Assembly (NCBI GenBank): GCA_032622095.1
Contig: CP136069.1
Span: 155,671,043-155,735,042 of the forward strand
DNA from: Siphonodentalium dalli
Taxonomy: Eukaryota > Mollusca > Scaphopoda > Gadilida > Siphonodentaliidae
Length of the DNA: 64,000 bases
Reading direction: 5' to 3'
Shown here: piece after piece, positions 57,702 to 64,000 of the stretch
Layout: every line of letters starts with the position of its first letter
Numbering within the stretch: the stretch's first letter is position 1
Notes under the pieces: model-generated
What the model was told of the DNA's origin: nothing
What the model saw: the letters and a program-made list of their open reading frames with translations, nothing else
Databases searched by the model: none
Program-made: the position numbers and the translations under genes

Positions 57702-59437
57702 TTAAACGTTATTCACCACCAACAGGTATGGACTGTGACAACACTGGACCGCAGGTGTTTTGATATGGACTATAATCTCCGCCGGCCAAGTCGTTAATCT
57801 CTGCCTGCCGGGTAGACAGGATATACCCATATTTATTTCGTTTAGCACTGTAGATGATAACGAATGTGTGATATTAGGTATGGTGGCAGATGAGTCGTCG
57901 ACGGTGGAAATACTGCAAAAGTAGTTATTTAAAGCTTCGGCCTTTTCAATATGTGATGAGTGTGAGCAGTTATTCCACACCAAAGATGGTATTTCTTTAT
58001 TTACGGATCTGTCAGACAGTTTATTGAAAGTTTTCCACCAGACGGAAGAAGGTGTATCGGGGTTATTCAAGATATATTGCATGTGTGAATTGTGGTCAGA
58101 TTTGGATTTTCGTATGAGAAAAATTACTTCGTTTCGTTTCTTTTTGTAAGCTGTCCATGAGTTATCGGTTTTGCGAGCTTTTGCTTTACTGAACAAGCGT
58201 TTTCGTTGTTTGATCTGTGATTTAATATCAGATGTCAGCCATGGAGGTTCATCCTTCCTACATCTGACTATTTTACTTGGGATGAATGTATTAATCTGGT
58301 CATGTAAGAATTTTGTTAGCATTTTAGTCATTTCGCCAACATTTGTGGAGGCAAAAATTTCTTCCCAATTTTGTTCTGCAATTGCCTTGTCTAGTTCTGC
58401 AAAGTCAGCTTTTTCGTAATTAAATACACGACGTGAAAAGTGCTTTGAATGGGTATGCTTTTCTGATATTAAAATATTTACATAAATCGGTACGTGGTAA
58501 CGAACATAATTTCCATGAAAGGGTTCAATGGTTCCGCTTTCGATGATGTTGCAACTTTTATTTACGACAATAATATCAATGAGTGTCTCAGAATACTCGG
58601 TAAAGTTGGTAGAGTCCGATATAATTTGTTTCAAAGTCATTTGGCTACAAATGGTTGATATATTGGTGTTAGATAGAGAAAATTGATTTTCGTTGAAGTC
58701 TCCGACTACTACGAGATTGTGGGGGCGAAGGTCACGTGCCAAGTCTAGTGTTGTCATAATTTCTGACCAACGATTGCAGGTTGGGGTCTATAAATCACAC
58801 CAATAAGGGTTCTGATATTTTTGTGACATAGCTCTATCCAAATGCATTCCACTTCCGAATGTTCTAGATCGAATCTCCGTCTATACGATATATTATTCCT
58901 TATATAAACTATAACTCCGCCATATGAGTCAGCTCTATCCCTCCGCTCAGGTTCACCAAAGCCTTGAATTAATAAGCGCTCATTTAGAATGCTCGTGTTT
59001 AGCCACGTCTCGGTAAAGCAACATATATCGAAGTTCATCATTTCGGTCCTAAGAATGTCGAGCTTTGGGACTAGGCTTTGGATATTCAAGTGGATAATTC
59101 TAAGCGATTGATATGGGCCGGGACCCGGGTGCGGATGGATGTCGCCCCCTAGTATGATCATATTATATGTCCAATTTGGAATTTTTTGTAACGTTTTCAA
59201 GGTAGGAAATCGCACCATTCCGGTTTTTATTGTCCACATGAGATGAGTTTTACGATCACATATTGTTGGATTATTGAGTATGAGGAAGACGATCATATAC
59301 GTAATAATGTTTTCTCTAGTAGCTCCTTTCAGGCGTAGTTGAAAACACGATATTAGAAGTTTTGACGATGTGAAATCACAGCGATGTTTTTTATGTGCTC
59401 GTTTTGCGCGGTCATGAAACATCTGTCTTGGAACCAT
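57702..59437 (-). pseudogene. LINE ORF2 N-terminal part (endonuclease and linker), minus strand
   Basis: The frame 59437-58755 contains LGGDIHPHPGPGPYQSLRII, HLNIQSLVPKLDIL, CFTETWLN and GVIYRP. A 1-nt shift just after YRP moves to 58757-57702, with LVVVGDFNENQ, SETLIDIIVVN, a W-L-T-S-D-I linker (PPWLTSDIKSQIKQRKRLF) and YILNNPDTPSSVWWKTFNKL. It reaches the start of the RT region (SSTVLNEINMGISCLP) and then degrades, so the reverse transcriptase is missing. Another family than the plus-strand LINE it interrupts. The long open frames suggest moderate age. Confidence 0.75.
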
Positions 59438-61575
59438 TTAGAATTTTTAGTGAAAGGAACATAAACAAATTCAAGGATACATTGTCAACATCAAGTTACG
59501 AAGACGTGTTAAACTGTGAATCAGCAAATGAAGCTTATGACCATTTTCTAGAAATATATATGTCTGCATACCATACTCCTTTCCCACTAAAATACCACAA
59601 ACCACCAAAGAAATATTTAAAGCACCAACCGTGGATGACAAAGGGACTTTTAAAATCTTCATTAGAGAAAAATAAATTATATATTCGTAAATTAAAATCT
59701 CCGACAAACGCTAACATGCATGCATACAAAGAGTACTATCACGTATATAAGAGAACAATACGCAACAGAAAAAAACAATATTATTGCGAGAAAATTAACA
59801 ACGCAAAGAATGACATGAAAGCGACGTTGACAATCTTAAAACAAGCCATGAATAAAAATTGTGACCCTCATAGTCCTCCAATTGCATTTATCGATGGTGA
59901 AATTAAGACAACACATACAAAGCAAATAGCGGAACGATTCAACGAATACTTCTCAAAAATTGGAAACTTGACTGGTAAAAATGTTGACGAAGTCAACACA
60001 CATTACCTGATTATTTGATCAATAGAGAATCGGATGAGTTAGAAATAATTGAAACAACAGAACAGGAAATAATACTCACATGCTACTCATTTAAAGTTAA
60101 AGCAAGTAAAGATGTACATGGTCTATCAAATCGATTGATGAAATCATCTATTTATGAAACAGCCAAAGCTCTTAAACACATATTCAATCAATCTTTCAAA
60201 GAAGGAGTTTTTTCGAAGAAAATGAAAATATCGAGAGTAATACCGATTTTCAAGGGTGGACAGAAAGAAAACTTTTCGAACTATCGACCCATCAGCATAT
60301 TACCATGTTTTTCAAAAATACTTGAAAAAATCATGCAAAAGCGAATTATAGATTTCTTTGATGAACATGCCCGTTTCTATAAACATCAATATGGATTTAG
60401 GAAGGGGCACTCCACCATCCATCCAGTAATGCATCTTTTAAATCATGTTGTTGAACAGAACGATAAAAAAACCAAAGACTCAACATTAGCAATATTTATT
60501 GACCTTTCAAAAGCATTCGACACAATAAGTCATGACATCCTACTAAATAAGATGGAACACTATGGTATTAGGGGGACTGCTAATCATTGGTTTAGAGACT
60601 ACCTATCAGAGAGGCGACAATGTACAGATTATGGTGGAAACATCTCCAGTCTATCCAAAGTTTCATGTGGTGTCCATCAAGGATCAATACTCGGACCAAC
60701 AATTTTTTTAATTTATGTCAATGATATGTCAGTATCCACATCTTTAAATTTATTATCATTCGCAGATGATACAGCCCTATATACATCAGACTGTGACAGA
60801 AGTTTTGTTGAAAATCGGGTAAACTTCGAACTAAAAAACATTCACAACTGGTGTTGTTGTAATAAGCTCTCCATAAATATAAATAAATGTAATTATATGG
60901 TAATTCATCCAGAAAATAATGATCAAAAATGGAAAGAGTTGAAATTATATATAAACACAGCTGAACTAAACAGAGTAGGGAATATATATGAAGAAACATC
61001 CTTGAAATTTTTGGGCATTAATATCGACGAAAATCTCACGTTTAAAAAGCATATTTCAACTGTATGCTCTAAGATGGCTCGAGCTATTTATTGTATCAAC
61101 AAAGATAAAAAAGTTCTTTCCGGGTGACGCACTGCGCACTCTATATTACGCACTTATCGACAGTAATGTGTGATACGGCATTCAGGAATGGGGTCATGTG
61201 GCGACCACAAACAAGATATATTTATTGCAAAAAAGGGCGATTAGAACAATAACCAATGCTAGATACAATAGTCCCACAGAACCCATTTTCAAAACAATGA
61301 ATATTCTGAAATTCAGTGACATTTATAGATATCAAACGTCAGTATTCATGCATGACTGGGCTTATAATAGACTGCCAGGAACCTTCAAAAACTCATTCGG
61401 AATTAAACTAGGAACCAACAGTAGACAGGCAGCTGCAGGAAACATTATACCAAAAGCAACACCAAGAACAACATTTTCAGAAAATCTCCCAGAACATTCT
61501 TTTTCGAATATTTGGAACTCAGTTAGTAAAAAACAAAAAACTAATAGGAATCGAGAAAACTATAAAAAAAACTAA
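59404..61575 (+). pseudogene. LINE reverse transcriptase (3' part of the split LINE)
   Basis: Resumes with FRIFSERNINKFKDTL, KHQPWMTKGLLKSS and an RNRKKQYYCEKIN linker. The RT proper follows (60015-61127): VIPIFKGGQKENFSNYRPIS, YGFRKGHST, FIDLSKAFDTISHDIL, HWFRDYLSERRQ, GVHQGSILGPTIF and the FADD box (60759-60770), ending with SLKFLGINIDENLTFKKHI. A stop near 60016 and a frameshift near 61125 divide it; the C-terminal piece 61198-61575 (LLQKRAIRTITNARYNSPT..) follows. All RT catalytic blocks are present, so it was a full-length copy before insertion and small lesions inactivated it. Confidence 0.85.
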
Positions 61576-62305
61576 TGAGTGTAGAATTGATCAAACATTA
61601 TTCCAATAAAATTGAATACAAAAACAAATTCTGCCCTGATTGCACACACAAATGATAAAACATATTTCGAATATATATAGTCTATAGGCCACTTACCTTA
61701 AATGCTAAAATTGCCTCACATTAATTACCCGAGTGCTAATACTTACGTCCTGCTAAATCTCGTCCAATGCCTGGCTGTATATACTAAGGGAATTCAACAG
61801 TGACAGTTATAAACAAATAACACATTCAATTGAATTATTCATAAGTTAGTGCGCTGTGGTTTGTTTACACACTGACGATTTTTAAATAACAGATGATTAT
61901 TGTTCTAAACGACTGTTGAACAGACTTCATATAGTGTGTGAGCAAAGTCTTAATAATTCTCCTTAGTAAATGCAGCCAAAACATACTTCAAAACTTGTTA
62001 TTGAGAAAATTGACCGTTGCATATTCATTCATATCCATTTATATCCACACAACTGAAACCTATTTGTTTATTCACTGGAATCCATATCAATATTTAAATC
62101 CAATTTATATATTAATCTAATCTAATTATAGTGAAATATTTAAATTCTTTATGTAGCCATTATTGATTGTATTTTGTCATTCAGGGGTGCCGGGTAGACG
62201 GCCATCATAGACCACGGCACTCCACACAATACACATATAAATAAACTTATATTATATTGTATTAATGTATAATGTATTGTGAAATAAAATATTATCCTAT
62301 CCCAT
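61576..62305 (+). mobile_element. 3' UTR and tail of the split LINE
   Basis: AT-rich non-coding sequence ending CATTCAGGGGTGCCGGGTAG, a CCATCATAGACC..GGCACTCC hairpin and AATAAA-type repeats to about 62305. The CATTCAGGGG block is shared with 52846. Confidence 0.55.
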
Positions 62306-62365
62306 CGGCATTGTTACCTTCGCTGTGTGGCTTCCCTTCGGACTGGAGAGGGATACTATGTGCAT

Positions 62366-64000
62366 GGTCGATCAAAGGTTTGACTATAGAACAAACTTGG
62401 ACTAAGTTGGTTTGTACATATCATCTATAACATATCCAAAATCCGCTAAAATCCACTTTGAGCATTTTTTTCTAATTCACGATGGCGTCCAAGATGGCTT
62501 CATTTTCCCTTAAATCAGTTTGATGCAGTTATAGTGAGAAATTGGCTGCCAAAATGGCGGCCGGAATTACGTGTTTTACTAATATCTTTAAGATAAGTTT
62601 ATGATGTTTGGAATCGGTTGAGAATTGTGACTTTATTTTTGTATTTAGCATGTTATCTGAACATTGGAGCAATGAAATATGCCATTCATGGGGTCCCCAC
62701 CCCTTCCGACACTCAAATATTCTATTTTACAGAACGCGGTAAAACATTTCACAAAAAATCACCATTGGGATTCTAGTCTTATTTCATAAAGAAACGGGAA
62801 GAACTGTGCAATGTAAGTGATGCATTCTATTTATTTTTATGGATATTCCAAATCAGTGGTACAAAAATTGTCATTTTGGCTGATGCATCGTGGTTAACTA
62901 TTACTATTTTAACCACTGAAATTACCAGAATTATTCGAATTTTTCTGTCACAAACTTGACATCAAAATCGGTAAAAATTCACTTTTCAGGTTTAAACCAT
63001 TTTTTTTTAATTAAATGGAATTATCTTTGGTATCACAGGTGTTTATTGTTTTGATATGCGATTGTGTCACACTTGGGTCTTTTAGGCAAAATTACTCAAG
63101 ATGGCTTGCAAAATGGCAACCAAATTTGGTAAAAAGTTGATTTGTCACATATATTCCGAACATTATTCTCTGCTGTTCCGAAACGGTTGCAAATTGTGAC
63201 TCATTTTGTTATTACACATGCTACTCAACCAACTATATGTTCTATTCTGGTTGTCCCAGTACCCTATGAGGCATGACTAGTTCATTTTAAGGGATGCAGT
63301 ATGGATTTTGCCGTAAACTTTTTGGATTATGTCCATGTTTTTTGAACGGAAACGGGCAGAACGTTGAAACGAAACTGAGAGGGATCATATTATGAGGCTA
63401 CTCTGGCCCATTAGCATCAACTTAATACAGTGTGTAAGTATGTTGACTGTATTGTCATATAGTCTGGTCGATAAAAGGTTTGACGTAGAAAAAATTTGGA
63501 CTAAGATGGTTTGTATACCATTTGGAAAAGGAATATATCCTCTATAACATATGTAATTTAAGATGGCGTCCAAGATGGCTGCCATTTTCCTATAATTCAG
63601 TTTGGTGCAATTATAATGTCATATGTATACGCCCGTCTCATTTTTTTGTGAATATAAGACTACCTTTTTGTGCCAAAATTGAAACTCCCCTTCCAAGATG
63701 GCCGCCAAATTGACGGCCGAAAGTGGACACTTTTACGTTTTTTTTTATTAATATCTTCAAGATCAGTTACTGCTGTTTGGAACTGGTTGAGAATTGTGAC
63801 TTTATTTTGTATTTACCATGTTAAATGACCAGTGTAGCAATGACATGTGCCATTCATGTGGTCCCCAATCCCTTCCGATCATTCAAATTTCGATTTTACA
63901 GAACACGGTAAAACATTTCACAAAACTGTGTGGTCATAGATAAGGTGAGTAGGTATTAAAGGAGTTATTGTAATCATGAATGATGTGAATATTTATACAA
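62366..64000. repeat. Tandem-like repeat, about 1.16-kb period, running off the window
   Basis: TGGTCGAT(C/A)AAAGGTTTGAC at 62367 and 63467, GATGGCGTCCAAGATGGCT, GGTTGAGAATTGTGACTTTA (62619 and 63787) and ACGGTAAAACATTTCACAAA recur in the same order, with a third, weaker echo at 63130-63220. AAGATGGC-type motifs repeat throughout. It is non-coding. Confidence 0.75.

Overview
The window reads as AT-rich nuclear DNA of a metazoan, most likely a marine invertebrate. Genes have introns with GT/AG boundaries, there is no bacterial-style gene packing, and most of the sequence is interspersed repeats. Divergent repeats at 19.6-20.1 kb and 62.3-64.0 kb resemble repeats I associate with molluscan genomes. 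That lineage guess is from memory and unverified.

Layout. 0-20 kb is mostly small non-autonomous DNA elements: foldback (inverted-repeat) elements and several families bounded by TTAA, plus tandem repeats and a degraded non-LTR retrotransposon end (1-640). A probable first exon with a signal peptide and a CpG-rich promoter lies on the minus strand at 6.0-6.5 kb. A 5'-truncated LINE is nested inside a TTAA element at 10.8-12.05 kb. 20.2-22.8 kb holds a decayed LINE reverse transcriptase. 25.4-26.1 kb is a minisatellite, followed by a 1.4-kb Harbinger-like element with a TAA duplication. 29-33 kb is a cluster of TTAA elements, some with insertions. 33.7 kb holds a 75-bp palindromic insertion with a 10-bp target duplication. 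34.7-37.8 kb is a terminal-inverted-repeat element nested inside another, followed by a broken C2H2 zinc-finger gene.

The most striking unit is 44,225-49,152. Two 450-bp direct repeats (448/450 identical), each bounded by a 16-bp inverted repeat, enclose an intact two-exon Mutator-like transposase gene (+). They also enclose a convergent I-PpoI-like His-Me homing endonuclease gene (-) interrupted by one TAG. A DNA transposase with LTR-like ends and a homing-endonuclease passenger is an unusual architecture.

49.2-51.5 kb holds a candidate five-exon minus-strand gene with a signal peptide, consistent splice phases and a TATA box. A broken SAM-domain exon lies divergently next to it. 53.4-53.9 kb is a TATA promoter with a noncoding first exon. 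55.6-62.3 kb is a nested stack: a plus-strand LINE split by a FLYWCH/MULE relic and a minus-strand LINE endonuclease. The window ends in a roughly 1.16-kb repeat array.

All protein family calls are from motif recognition; no database search was possible.
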